Part shown: positions 14,616-22,667 of the stretch, one piece after another | How positions within the stretch are numbered: the stretch's first letter is position 1 | Layout of the letters: each line of letters begins with the position of its first letter | NCBI RefSeq assembly: GCF_024704725.1 | Contig: NZ_JALIQS010000007.1 | Span: 1 to 64,000, forward strand | Reading direction: 5' to 3' | Length of the DNA stretch: 64,000 nt | From: Shinella sp. CPCC 101442 | GTDB taxonomy: Bacteria; Pseudomonadota; Alphaproteobacteria; Rhizobiales; Rhizobiaceae | Notes under the pieces: generated by a model | The model's input: the letters and a program-made list of their open reading frames with translations, nothing else | Databases searched by the model: none | Told to the model about the DNA's origin: nothing | Program-made: the position numbers and the translations under genes

Positions 14616-14651
14616 ACGCCACCGCCGCGAGCCGGCGGTGGCGTTTTGTTT
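14616..14651 (+). terminator. Rho-independent terminator after DUF2938 gene
   Basis: ACGCCACCGCCG / CGGCGGTGGCGT forms a 12-bp stem followed by TTTGTTTT. It sits between converging genes and may partly serve the rcnB-like gene as well. Confidence 0.85.
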
Positions 14652-14974
14652 TAGCGTGCGGCGGCGACGCCGAGAATGAGGCCCGTGGCGACGCTCATCA
14701 GAAGGTAGGAATTGTCCACCTTCACCCATTGCTGACCGCGGGCGGGCTTGCGCAGGCCGTAGCGATGGTAGTCGCGCACGGCCGGCCGGCCTTTCCAATT
14801 GGAATAGCGCTCGCCCTTGCGCCAGCTATGGCGCGTCGTGACCTCCTTCTTCTTTACGACGTAGGAATGGCCGGGCTTGCGGTCTTGGCGGTGCTGCTGC
14901 TGGGCCTGCGCCATCGGTACGACGGCAAAGGAGAGAGCGACGGCCGTCAGAAGAGTGCGGGTGAAGAGTTTCAT
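14651..14974 (-). CDS. RcnB-family periplasmic protein
   Basis: Starting at ATG 14974 (GAGGAACC upstream), this 107-aa protein has a signal peptide (MKLFTRTLLTAVALSFAVVP, cleavage after AQA). The basic, aromatic mature part KKKEVTTRHSWRKGERYSN...VRDYHRYGLRKPARGQQWVKVDNSYLLMSVATGLI is typical of the RcnB domain. E. coli RcnB is a periplasmic protein affecting nickel/cobalt efflux, but the many alphaproteobacterial members have no proven metal role. No metal transporter is adjacent, so only the family assignment is firm. Confidence 0.8.
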   Translation of the reverse strand: MKLFTRTLLTAVALSFAVVPMAQAQQQHRQDRKPGHSYVVKKKEVTTRHSWRKGERYSNWKGRPAVRDYHRYGLRKPARGQQWVKVDNSYLLMSVATGLILGVAAAR

Positions 14975-15128
14975 CGGTTGGTTCCTCGTTGTTGATACGA
15001 GAAGCCTAGGACCGCATCGATGAACCAAAACTGAACGATATGATTACGATTTTGTAATGAAAATAATGGCTTAAATAGAGCGGTACGCTATAGAGGTAAG
15101 CTGGCAAGGCCCAGACGGGCCTGTCGCC

Positions 15129-15392
15129 TCAGTGGGTGGAGGGAATGTCTTCTTCCTCCAGGAAGGAGTGGATGCCGTCCCGCGCCACGGTGGCCAGGAA
15201 CTCGTCGAAGGCCTCCCGGTCGGTTGCAAAGGGGGCATCCCATTCAAAAAGGTCCTCGTTCTGCGTCACCACCTCCAGCCGCCAATCCTGCTGGGTGCCG
15301 GCCGGCCGGTAGATATCCACGAGAACGGTGACGTCATCCTCCGTAAATTCGCCGGAGAGTTCGGAATGCTCGAGTTGAGGTTTCTTCGCCAT
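15129..15392 (-). CDS. Conserved-looking hypothetical protein (87 aa)
   Basis: Starting at ATG 15392 after GGAATCACCC, this small acidic protein (LSGEFTEDDVTVLVDIYRPA, then GTQQDWRLEVVTQNEDLFEW, then FATDREAFDEFLATVARDGI) has no signal peptide or membrane segment. It looks like a compact alpha/beta protein of the kind widely annotated hypothetical in Rhizobiaceae. An upstream ATG at 15422 lacks a ribosome site. Function is unknown. Confidence 0.65.
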   Translation of the reverse strand: MAKKPQLEHSELSGEFTEDDVTVLVDIYRPAGTQQDWRLEVVTQNEDLFEWDAPFATDREAFDEFLATVARDGIHSFLEEEDIPSTH

Positions 15393-15470
15393 GGGTGATT
15401 CCGTTTGATTTGTGTTCGGCATATGCGCACAGCAGCACGCGTCTGCAAGAGCCTGCGTTGTCAGGCAGGA

Positions 15471-16019
15471 TCAATTTCCGCGAATGCGAATGCAGGCGTC
15501 CCGCCATTGCACCAGCTTCGCCCCGTCGCCCTTTTGCGGCGCAAGCGCGAAGGTCCTGTCGCCGATGGCGATCGTCGCTCCCTCGCTGTTGTCTTTCGAC
15601 AGCGTGTCGAGCATAGGCGCGGTATCGTAGGTACCCAGACTGAGCATCCACCCACCGTCCATCTCGTTTGCATCGACATGGATCATGGAAATCGGCAGGT
15701 CTATGCTCTTTCCTCCGGCCGAAAGCGCCACCTTGGCGTAGGCAAGACCTGCGGAAGCCTTGATCAGGTCGATCGCCATCGGCTCCACTGGACCCGTGAT
15801 GATGCTGATCTGCAGCGGCGGGCTCCGGGCGGGATCGCAGGAGAGGCTGTAGGCGGCGCATTCCGAGACCTCTTCTCCAGTGCAGGGACTGAAGGTGAGG
15901 TGGGCGGCCGGCTGTTCCTCGTTCTCATACATATAGGCGTAGAACTCCTCGCTTCGCGCCGACGTGAGGCCGAGGGAGAACACAGCAAGGATACTGGCAA
16001 GAAGCGATGCGAACCTCAT
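15471..16019 (-). CDS. Secreted hypothetical protein (182 aa)
   Basis: ATG 16019 with AGAGGGT upstream gives a signal peptide (MRFASLLASILAVFSLGLTS, cleavage after ARS). The frame is open far upstream, but that part is Arg/Cys-rich and not protein-like. The mature protein has a Cys-containing segment (FSPCTGEEVSECAAYSLSCD), beta-rich stretches and a near-C-terminal WRDACIRIRGN, so one or two disulfides are likely in the periplasm. I do not recognise the family. Confidence 0.65.
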   Translation of the reverse strand: MRFASLLASILAVFSLGLTSARSEEFYAYMYENEEQPAAHLTFSPCTGEEVSECAAYSLSCDPARSPPLQISIITGPVEPMAIDLIKASAGLAYAKVALSAGGKSIDLPISMIHVDANEMDGGWMLSLGTYDTAPMLDTLSKDNSEGATIAIGDRTFALAPQKGDGAKLVQWRDACIRIRGN

Positions 16020-16298
16020 GAGACCCTCTTGTCGATGTCGAGCCGAATCGTCGCAGCCGGTGTGATGGCCGGCGGTTTGCTGCGGCCCTGCGCACCCGCG
16101 CCAGCAAAGTATCAGAGCTTGGCGAGCATTTGTCGACGGTCTTTTGACTGAGGGCAGGCAATGCACCGCAAGCACGCCGAAAGAACGCCGCCGACGGGCA
16201 ACAACGGCCTGCCGAACGAGGCAAGGACGATGCGGAACGCACAAGGCAACGGAAGCCCGTCAGGGCTGGTAACTTTTTGATTTCACTGATGAAGAAGT

Positions 16299-16372
16299 TG
16301 GAGGCCTCGCCGAGAATCGAACTCGGGTGCAAGGATTTGCAGTCCTCTGCGTCACCACTCCGCCACGAGGCC
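16299..16372 (-). tRNA. tRNA-Cys (GCA)
   Basis: Minus-strand cloverleaf: acceptor GGCCTCG pairs with CGAGGCC, anticodon loop CTGCAAA with anticodon GCA, T-arm GAGTTCGATTCTC, encoded CCA at 16299-16301. The product is 74 nt long. Confidence 0.97.
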
Positions 16373-16860
16373 ATCCGTTGTGGTGACGGGCGTTTAGAAC
16401 GAATCTCAGGAGCGCGCAATACCCTTCATTCTCAAGCGGCTCCTTTTTTATCGGGAATGTCTGTTCCTTTCTTTTTTCGAGAGATTCTTGTCGCTGGCAT
16501 CGAAACGAGGCCTCCTGGCTCAGGGCTCCAACTGCCCTGTGTCTTTCGTGCGCCAGCAGCGCCCGGGCATTTTTTGTACAGTATGGCAACTCCTCTATCG
16601 CGCTTCTGCTGGAGGTACAGCGGTCTTTCCTTGTCCAGATTCCGTGAAAATATCCCCGCTCTTTGCTGCGCGCCTATCATGAGATGTCCGCTCAGAATGG
16701 GTGCGGAAAGGCAGGTTGGTTGGCGGCAAACTGGATTGTACCGGTGGCCCTTGGAAGGAGAAATCAGCCGACCACTGCGATGCAGATGCAGCCGGCAATC
16801 GTGTCGGCCGAGGCGATCTTGTGTCGCCACTTAAGCAGAAAACTCGAAAAGGACTTCACA
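16373..16860. other. 488-bp region with no supported gene
   Basis: No frame shows credible coding character. A weak AGGAGC / GCTCCT stem followed by TTTTTT lies at about 16408-16451 on the plus strand. Its source transcript is unknown. The 3' part (from about 16640) should hold the promoter of the 171-aa gene at 16861. Confidence 0.4.
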
Positions 16861-17376
16861 ATGACAGGTATTATGCAGCGCATCCAAGGTACGGTCCAGA
16901 GCCTCAACGGGATCTCTTTGAGCACAGGTGTGATCATTCCCATCAATCCAAAGGCGGTGATGGTCGAACTGACATTTCAGGATATCAGCGTATCGCCTGC
17001 TGCCGGGGCAGGGTGGGGCCTGAGGTTGGAGGCGAGTTCCACCATTGAGACGACCGGCTACCAGGCCGGTCACTCGAAGATGACATCGTCGGCGCAGAGC
17101 GTTTCGCAAAGCGGGACCTGGTTCGTCCTTTGCGGAAACGAGTCGTCGGGCGACAGCTTCTACGGATATTCCCGTCTGTCTCTGGCCAATACCAGCAACA
17201 ACAGGTGGTTTTGCGAGAGCATGCTGTTCGAATGCTCCGGTCAGGATATCCAGAGGCTCTCGGCGGGAACGAAGAGCGTCGCGTCGCAACTGACCGGCAT
17301 CCAGATTTGGGGCGGTGGTGCGGCCGGAACCTTTGTTGGCGGCTCGGTTACGCCCGTGGTCTACGTCATCGACTGA
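16861..17376 (+). CDS. Orphan hypothetical protein (171 aa)
   Basis: ATG 16861 is preceded by AAAGGAC. The protein is rich in Ser, Thr and Gly and lacks a signal peptide. It has beta-strand character throughout (GVIIPINPKAVMVELTFQDI, GWGLRLEASSTI, GTWFVLCGNESS, GIQIWGGGAAGTFVGGSVTP). The composition resembles phage structural or jelly-roll proteins more than its neighbours, but no motif confirms this. It stands alone, in a gene-poor stretch beside tRNA-Cys, which fits horizontal acquisition. The family is not recognised. Confidence 0.6.
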   Translation: MTGIMQRIQGTVQSLNGISLSTGVIIPINPKAVMVELTFQDISVSPAAGAGWGLRLEASSTIETTGYQAGHSKMTSSAQSVSQSGTWFVLCGNESSGDSFYGYSRLSLANTSNNRWFCESMLFECSGQDIQRLSAGTKSVASQLTGIQIWGGGAAGTFVGGSVTPVVYVID

Positions 17377-17429
17377 CGGATACACAAGAGGGGTCTCAAG
17401 TAGTCTTTTGAGTGGCCCTTTCGAAGACG

Positions 17430-17454
17430 GCGGCGCGCCCGTGAGGCGCGCCGT
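17430..17454. terminator. GC-rich hairpin between convergent genes
   Basis: CGGCGCGCC / GGCGCGCCG perfect 9-bp arms with a 5-nt loop lie 7 bp beyond the exbD stop. A U-tract is lacking on both strands, so termination efficiency is uncertain. Confidence 0.5.
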
Positions 17455-17460
17455 ATCATG

Positions 17461-17889
17461 TTATTGCGCCGGTGCGCCTTCCAGGCCGACAAGGGCGATC
17501 TTGGCGTAACCCGCGCCGCGCAGGAGGTTCATGACATCCATGACGCTGCCATAGTCGACGGCCTTGTCCGCGCGCAGCAGGATGCGTGTATCCTTGTTGC
17601 CTTCCGTCACGGCATCGAGTTCCGGACCGAAAGTGTCGCGGCCGATCTCGCCGTTGCCGATCGAGACCGTAAGGTCCTTTTTCAGCGTCATGAAGACCGG
17701 CTTGTCCTCGCGCGGTGTCGGCTGGGCGACGGAGGAGGGCAGGTCGACATTGATGTCGACGGTTGCAAGCGGTGCGGCCACCATGAAGATGATGAGCAGA
17801 ACCAGCATGACGTCGATGAACGGCGTCACATTGATCTCGCTGTTTTCCTCCAGGTCGTCTCCGCCGCCTTCCTTGATCTTGCTGGCCAT
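17461..17889 (-). CDS. exbD: Biopolymer transport protein ExbD
   Basis: The 142-aa protein has the ExbD layout: a short cytoplasmic N-terminus (EENSEINVTPFIDVMLVLLIIFMVAAP) with the conserved Asp in the single membrane helix (NVTPFIDVMLVLL), then a periplasmic domain (residues ~45-142). ExbD with ExbB forms the proton channel that drives TonB for uptake of siderophores and other ligands through outer-membrane receptors. It follows exbB with a 4-bp gap. No tonB gene follows, although exbB-exbD-tonB is a common arrangement. Confidence 0.93.
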   Translation of the reverse strand: MASKIKEGGGDDLEENSEINVTPFIDVMLVLLIIFMVAAPLATVDINVDLPSSVAQPTPREDKPVFMTLKKDLTVSIGNGEIGRDTFGPELDAVTEGNKDTRILLRADKAVDYGSVMDVMNLLRGAGYAKIALVGLEGAPAQ

Positions 17890-17893
17890 GACG

Positions 17894-18973
17894 TCACCCG
17901 AGCTTCACAACGGAGCCGGCGGCCCGCTCGCCACGCTGGGCGGCGGGGTGACGGACGGCGCGGCGTACGTCTAGGTCGCGGCTGGCGAGGCGTTCGATGG
18001 CGGCCGAGGCGTCGGCAAGATTCTGGCGGTAGCCGGTGATGGCGCGGGCGAGGAAATTGTAGATCACCACGGCCGGAATGGCCGCGACCAGGCCGATGGC
18101 GGTGGCGAGCAGCGCTTCGGCGATACCGGGCGCCACGATGGCAAGGTTGGTCGTCTGCGCCTTCGAGATGCCGATGAAGGAGTTCATGATACCCCAGACG
18201 GTCCCGAACAGACCGACGAACGGCGCCGTGGAGCCGATAGTGGCCAGGAGGCCCGTCCCCTTGGCGATGCGGCGGCCGCCATGCACTTCCATGCGGCCGA
18301 GGCGCGAGGCGATGCGCTCCTTCACGCCACCATCGGAGACGTGGTCGAGCACAGCCTCAGAGGCTTCCATCTCTTCGCGGGCGGCGCGCGTCATGCGGGC
18401 GACGAGCCCGCGGTTGCGGCCGAGCGCCTGTTCGCCATCCTCAAGGCCGCGGGCGGCCACAAGGCGACGCACGGCGCGGCTGGCAGACCGCTGCGCAGCG
18501 CCGAGTTCGGCGAGCTTGACCAGAAGCACCGTCCAGGTGACGACGGAAGCGAAGGCAAGACCGATCATCACGCCCTTCACGACGATATCGGCCGCCATGA
18601 ACATGCCCCAGGGGGAAAGATCGTGCGGCAGGCCGGCCTGGCGTGCACCGGCGGCATCATCGACCGCGTCGAGTTCCGTCGCGTCGTCGACAGCCATGAC
18701 ATCGGTCTCGGTCGCCGCTGCCGGGCTGGCCGACGTATCGGCATCGCCTTCGGTCGCGGTCGGGCGCGATGTCGTTTCGGTCGTTGTCGTGCCCGCGCCC
18801 GTTGCGGTGCCCGTAGACTGCGCCTGCGTGGATTGGCTCTGCGTGGATTGGCCTGTATCCGGCTGGGCGTCCGTCTGGACCGTGGGTGTCTCCTGGGTCT
18901 GCGCCGAAACGGCGTAGGGCGCGGCAAGCGCCATCAGGATCATCGCGAAGTGCAGTCGAGACCGTTTCAGCAC
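17894..18973 (-). CDS. exbB: TonB-system proton channel protein ExbB
   Basis: The 359-aa protein has a signal peptide (ending AVSAQ), then ~95 residues of Thr/Ser/Gln/Ala-rich low-complexity sequence, then the MotA/TolQ/ExbB domain: a first membrane helix (VVKGVMIGLAFASVVTWTVLLVKL) and the conserved pair LLATIGSTAPFVGLFGTVWG and GIAEALLATAIGLVAAIPAV. It energises TonB together with ExbD. The extended periplasmic N-terminus with its repetitive QSTQSQSTQAQS stretch occurs in rhizobial ExbB proteins. Iron regulation is likely in this group but I saw no certain operator. Confidence 0.93.
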   Translation of the reverse strand: MLKRSRLHFAMILMALAAPYAVSAQTQETPTVQTDAQPDTGQSTQSQSTQAQSTGTATGAGTTTTETTSRPTATEGDADTSASPAAATETDVMAVDDATELDAVDDAAGARQAGLPHDLSPWGMFMAADIVVKGVMIGLAFASVVTWTVLLVKLAELGAAQRSASRAVRRLVAARGLEDGEQALGRNRGLVARMTRAAREEMEASEAVLDHVSDGGVKERIASRLGRMEVHGGRRIAKGTGLLATIGSTAPFVGLFGTVWGIMNSFIGISKAQTTNLAIVAPGIAEALLATAIGLVAAIPAVVIYNFLARAITGYRQNLADASAAIERLASRDLDVRRAVRHPAAQRGERAAGSVVKLG

Positions 18974-19300
18974 GGCGTATTCCTCTTGTATGTCTTACTT
19001 TTAAACGGAGCCCGTTCGAGCGAAAGGGCGTCGGTGCGGCCGCAAGCGCGGCCTTAAAACCTGACTGTCCAATACGACATTATGCCCCGGACAGGCAATA
19101 ATATGTTGAGTAATTTATTCATGATAACGCGGGCAGGCTGCGGGCCATCCTGCAAAGGCCGCTGAGGAGGGCGGTTTTTGCGCGCAAACCGTTCGCACCT
19201 ATGGACACCCGGCCCGAAACCGCACTAAGAGAATTGCGACGCATCCGGCAGCGGGCCGGGCCTTCGCGCCGGTCCTCGCCGTTTTACTCAAGGGCTAGAG
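18974..19300. other. Divergent promoter region exbB / methyltransferase gene
   Basis: No gene is seen. An AT-rich stretch at 19098-19133 (ATAATATGTTGAGTAATTTA) stands out from the GC-rich surroundings and is the best place for regulatory sites; I could not assign an Irr, RirA or Fur box with confidence. Confidence 0.4.
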
Positions 19301-19954
19301 ATGATTGACTACAAAGCAGCGCGCACGAAGATGGTGGACAACCAGATCCGTACGACGGACGTGACGTCGCACGAGGTGCTTGACGCCTTCCTGACCGTCG
19401 CGCGCGAAGAGTTCGTGCCCGCGGCGGTAAAGCCGCTCGCCTATATCGACACCGATATCCAGCTGGTGCCCGGCCGCTTCCTCATGGAGCCGTCGCCGCT
19501 CGCCAAGCTGATCCAGCTCGCCGAGATCGCCAGCACCGATATCGTTCTCGAAGTCGGCTGCGGCACCGGTTATGCCTCAGCGGTCCTGTCGCGCCTGGGC
19601 AGCTCGGTCGTCGCGCTCGAAAGCGACGCGGAGCTTGCCGCGACGGCGACGGAAACGCTTTCCCGCCTCGGTTATGACAATGTCGCCGTCGTCTCGGGCG
19701 ATCTTGAGGCCGGTTACGCTGCGGAAGCGCCCTATGACGTGATCTTCGTGCACGGCGCCGTCGAGTTCGTTCCGGCAGCACTTTTCGCGCAGCTGCGCGA
19801 TGGTGGCCGCCTGATCGTGGTCGAAGGCTATGGCAATGCCTCGCAGGCACGCATCTACATCAAGGAAAGCGGCCATGTTGCCGAGCGCAACGTGTTCAAC
19901 ACCGCCGTCAAGCCGCTGCCGGGCTTCCGCAGGGCAAAAGAATTCGTCTTCTAA
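19301..19954 (+). CDS. Protein-L-isoaspartate O-methyltransferase family protein
   Basis: The 217-aa protein matches the PCMT family. It opens with MVDNQIRTTDVTSHEVLDAF and has the region REEFVPA.....AYIDTDI. The SAM-binding motif I is VLEVGCGTGYASAVLSRLG, followed by ESDAELA and a late FRRAKEFVF. In rhizobia this divergent PCMT paralogue regularly sits just upstream of tolC. Its substrate is not established, and a second, more canonical pcm lies at 43780. The name pcm is therefore left for that copy. Confidence 0.85.
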   Translation: MIDYKAARTKMVDNQIRTTDVTSHEVLDAFLTVAREEFVPAAVKPLAYIDTDIQLVPGRFLMEPSPLAKLIQLAEIASTDIVLEVGCGTGYASAVLSRLGSSVVALESDAELAATATETLSRLGYDNVAVVSGDLEAGYAAEAPYDVIFVHGAVEFVPAALFAQLRDGGRLIVVEGYGNASQARIYIKESGHVAERNVFNTAVKPLPGFRRAKEFVF

Positions 19955-19978
19955 TACGGTGTAGTCCGATTGATGGAG

Positions 19979-20020
19979 GAAAGGCCCGCTTTTGTTGCGC
20001 TTTGGCAACGGGCCTTTCCT
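19979..20020 (+). terminator. Hairpin after the PCMT-family gene
   Basis: AAGGCCCG / CGGGCCTT with an inner GTTGC / GCAAC pair forms a long stem, followed by TCCT. It is placed 25 bp after the stop codon and separates this gene from tolC. Confidence 0.7.
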
Positions 20021-20216
20021 ATTGTCGCTGCCGGACCTGATGGGACTGGCGCGATCCCTGTTTCCCAAGCAACTTAAAGCCACTATCGCAAGCGGTGCGG
20101 GAACCGTCGGGAACGGATGCCACATCGCCGAAAGGCGTGTGCGGCTTTTCGCGGGTCAAAGTGTATCAAAGGGCGGCTCTCTGTGGCGGGTCGATCCAGG
20201 ATCGGAGTTTTGTACT

Positions 20217-21599
20217 GTGTCCATTCTTCGTCGAACCGCCCTTGCTTTTGCGTTTGCTTCCGCCGCGTTCGTCCTGCCACAGGGCGTCTGCGCCGAAACG
20301 CTGGCCGGCGCGATGGCCAAGGCCTACGAGAACAATCCGGATCTCAACGCTGCCCGCGCGGCGCTGCGCGCCATCGACGAGAACGTGACCATTGCGAAGG
20401 CCGGCTATCGGCCGCGTATCAACGCGGTGTCGGAATACGAGGTCACCGGCACCAAACTGGACAAGCGCCCGGTCTTCGGCAACCGCAAGACAAAGCAGCT
20501 TACTTCCACCCACGGCATCACCGTCACGCAGCAGATTTTCGATGGCTTCCAGACGTTGAACCGCGTGAAAGCGGCGGAACTGAATGTTCTGGCAAGTCGT
20601 GAGCAGTTGCGCGCCAACGAGATCTCCATCTTGCTGGCGGCTGTCGAATCTTACACCAATATCGCCCGGGATCAGCAGGTCGTCTCGATCCGCAAGCAGA
20701 ACCTCGCCTTCCTGCGCGAGCAGCTCAACGCCGCCAACGCGCGCCTTGATGTCGGGGAAGGTACGCGGACGGACGTCAGCCTCGCCGAAGCCGAACTTGC
20801 TGCCGCCAAGGCGCTGTTGACGGCGGCCGTCTCCCAGCTCAAGCAGAGCGAGGCGGCCTATGTGCAGATCGTCGGCGTCGCTCCGTCCGGTATCAAGCAG
20901 CCCGCTGCGGCAAAGAAGGCCATGCCGGCCTCGCTCGATGCCGCAGTCGCGATGGGCTATCAGGAAAACCCGAACATCCTTTCGGCCATGCGTAGCGTCG
21001 ATGCGGCCGGCTACAATGTGCGGGTGGCCGAAGGCACGATGCTGCCGGGTGTCTCGCTGCAAGGCGATCTTTACAAGTCCGTGAACAACGATGCCGGCCC
21101 GGCCGACAATCTGACCGGTGCGCTCTCGGCCCGTGTCGTCGTGCCGATCTATCAGGGCGGCGCCGAATACGGTCAGATTCGCCAGGCCAAGGAACAGCTC
21201 GGCCAGCGCCAGATCCTCGTCGATTCCGCCCGCATGGAAGTCCAGCGCACCATCGTTTCGGCCCACGCCCAGTATGAGGCGTCGGTCGCTGCCATTTCGG
21301 CGATCCGCCAGCAGATCGAGGCCGCCAACATGGCGCTGAACGGCGTGGTCGAAGAGCGCAATGTCGGCCAGCGCACGACGCTCGACGTGCTGAACGCGCA
21401 GCAGAACGTGCTCGACGCGAAGGAAAGCCTTGTCGCCTCACAGCGCGACGCCGTTGTCGCCAGCTATTCGCTGATTGCGGCCATGGGCGCGCTTACGGTG
21501 CACAGCCAGGGGCTGGAGGTCGCGGAATACCGCGCCGAGCGCCATTACGAGAAGGTCAAGGACAAGTGGTTCGGCCTTCGCACGGTCGACAGCAACTGA
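20217..21599 (+). CDS. tolC: TolC-family outer membrane channel
   Basis: Start GTG 20217 is preferred because the signal peptide (SILRRTALAFAFASAAFVLP...CAE) begins there and CGGAG lies upstream. The frame is open further upstream but that part is not protein-like. The 460-aa product has two OEP repeats: ETLAGAMAKAYENNPDLNAARA at the start of the mature part, and SLDAAVAMGYQENPNILSAM at about residue 240. The helical heptads (AAELNVLASREQLRANEISI) build the periplasmic tunnel. It is the exit duct for type I secretion and RND efflux, so it could also serve the RTX protein encoded in this window. Confidence 0.93.
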   Translation: MSILRRTALAFAFASAAFVLPQGVCAETLAGAMAKAYENNPDLNAARAALRAIDENVTIAKAGYRPRINAVSEYEVTGTKLDKRPVFGNRKTKQLTSTHGITVTQQIFDGFQTLNRVKAAELNVLASREQLRANEISILLAAVESYTNIARDQQVVSIRKQNLAFLREQLNAANARLDVGEGTRTDVSLAEAELAAAKALLTAAVSQLKQSEAAYVQIVGVAPSGIKQPAAAKKAMPASLDAAVAMGYQENPNILSAMRSVDAAGYNVRVAEGTMLPGVSLQGDLYKSVNNDAGPADNLTGALSARVVVPIYQGGAEYGQIRQAKEQLGQRQILVDSARMEVQRTIVSAHAQYEASVAAISAIRQQIEAANMALNGVVEERNVGQRTTLDVLNAQQNVLDAKESLVASQRDAVVASYSLIAAMGALTVHSQGLEVAEYRAERHYEKVKDKWFGLRTVDSN

Positions 21600-21761
21600 G
21601 CGGCCGCGGCCCTGCCCTTGGCAGGGTAAACAAATCTGTGCATCACTCTTAACACATGATTCGCGACGATTTAGTTCGCCGCTGAACTCGCCTAGGGTTT
21701 TCGGGATGTCCGGCAGGCCTTGCATGCCATGCCGCGGACGCCGCAGAGAACGGGGATAGAA

Positions 21762-22529
21762 ATGGCTCAGCCAAGTGTAGCGCGTGAACCGTCCATGGAT
21801 GAAATCCTGGCGTCCATCCGCAAGATCATCGAGAACAACGAAGCTCAGCCGGACCTCGCCGCCGATGCGCAGGACGATGACGGCTTCGATATCTCGACGG
21901 AAAGGGATGCCAGCCTTCTCGACCATCCCTCCGTTGTGGAACACTTCCACGTCGAGGAAACCCGGTCCGCCCCCGTGCATGCCGTTGCGCGCGCCGAACC
22001 TCTGCAGGGCGGCCAGCCGGCACTGTCGCTGGCCGATGTCGCCGCGCGCGTCCGCGCCGCTTCCGAGCGCCATGTCGCCGCCAACCGTGGCGAGCCGATG
22101 GAACGCGATTCGTTCTCGGTGGAGCCGATGCAGCCGGTCGTTGCGCGCGAGGACAATCCATTGGTGACGGCGCGCGTTGCCGCCACGGCGAGCCGTTTTG
22201 CGCCGGTGAACGAGACTGTCGAGCCGGTGGAGGCCGTCGCGCCCCGAATGGCACCGGTGCAGAGCACCGTTGCCGAGACGATCGAAGATAGCCCTGTCGG
22301 CCGCGAGATCGCTTCCCTCGTGTCGCCTGCCGTCAGCGAACGCGTCGCGCAGTCCTTCGGCGCGCTGGCGGAAGCCGTCGATGCCGGCCCGCGCCGTTCC
22401 TTCGACGAGATCGCCGAAGACATGCTGCGCCCGATGCTGCAGGAATGGCTCGACGACAACCTGCCGACGCTCGTCGAACGGCTGGTGCGCGAAGAGATCG
22501 AGCGGGTGGCGCGCGGCCCGCGCCGCTGA
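21762..22529 (+). CDS. popZ: PopZ-like polar organizing protein (DUF2497)
   Basis: The 255-aa protein has the short conserved N-terminus SMDEILASIRKIIE, a long low-complexity acidic/Pro/Val/Ala middle (residues ~25-190), and the conserved C-terminal helical block SFDEIAEDMLRPMLQEWLDD followed by NLPTLVERLVREEIERVARG. This is the PopZ/DUF2497 architecture. PopZ forms a polar condensate that anchors the ParB-parS centromere and signalling proteins; in Agrobacterium it marks the growing pole. The order tolC-popZ-valS is conserved in Rhizobiaceae. Confidence 0.9.
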   Translation: MAQPSVAREPSMDEILASIRKIIENNEAQPDLAADAQDDDGFDISTERDASLLDHPSVVEHFHVEETRSAPVHAVARAEPLQGGQPALSLADVAARVRAASERHVAANRGEPMERDSFSVEPMQPVVAREDNPLVTARVAATASRFAPVNETVEPVEAVAPRMAPVQSTVAETIEDSPVGREIASLVSPAVSERVAQSFGALAEAVDAGPRRSFDEIAEDMLRPMLQEWLDDNLPTLVERLVREEIERVARGPRR

Positions 22530-22559
22530 CCGACGCCGCCATTTTCGAAAAGATGGTTT

Positions 22560-22593
22560 AAGCCGCGCCGGGGCCACCCGGTGCGGCTTTTCT
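22560..22593 (+). terminator. Terminator after popZ
   Basis: AAGCCGCGCCGGG / CCCGGTGCGGCTT stem followed by TTCTTCT, 30 bp after the popZ stop. Confidence 0.8.
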
Positions 22594-22667
22594 TCTGATA
22601 TTGTTGACTCCATGCCGCTCATCCGGTTTACAAAACCCAACCGATAAACAGCAGGCCACGCACGAAA

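Noticed and set aside
16408-16451. AGGAGC/GCTCCT stem followed by TTTTTT
   Set aside because: Only a six-pair stem with a long loop and no upstream plus-strand gene; too weak to call a terminator.
17458-18039. 193-codon plus-strand frame over exbD
   Set aside because: Asp/His/Arg-rich antisense shadow of exbD and exbB.
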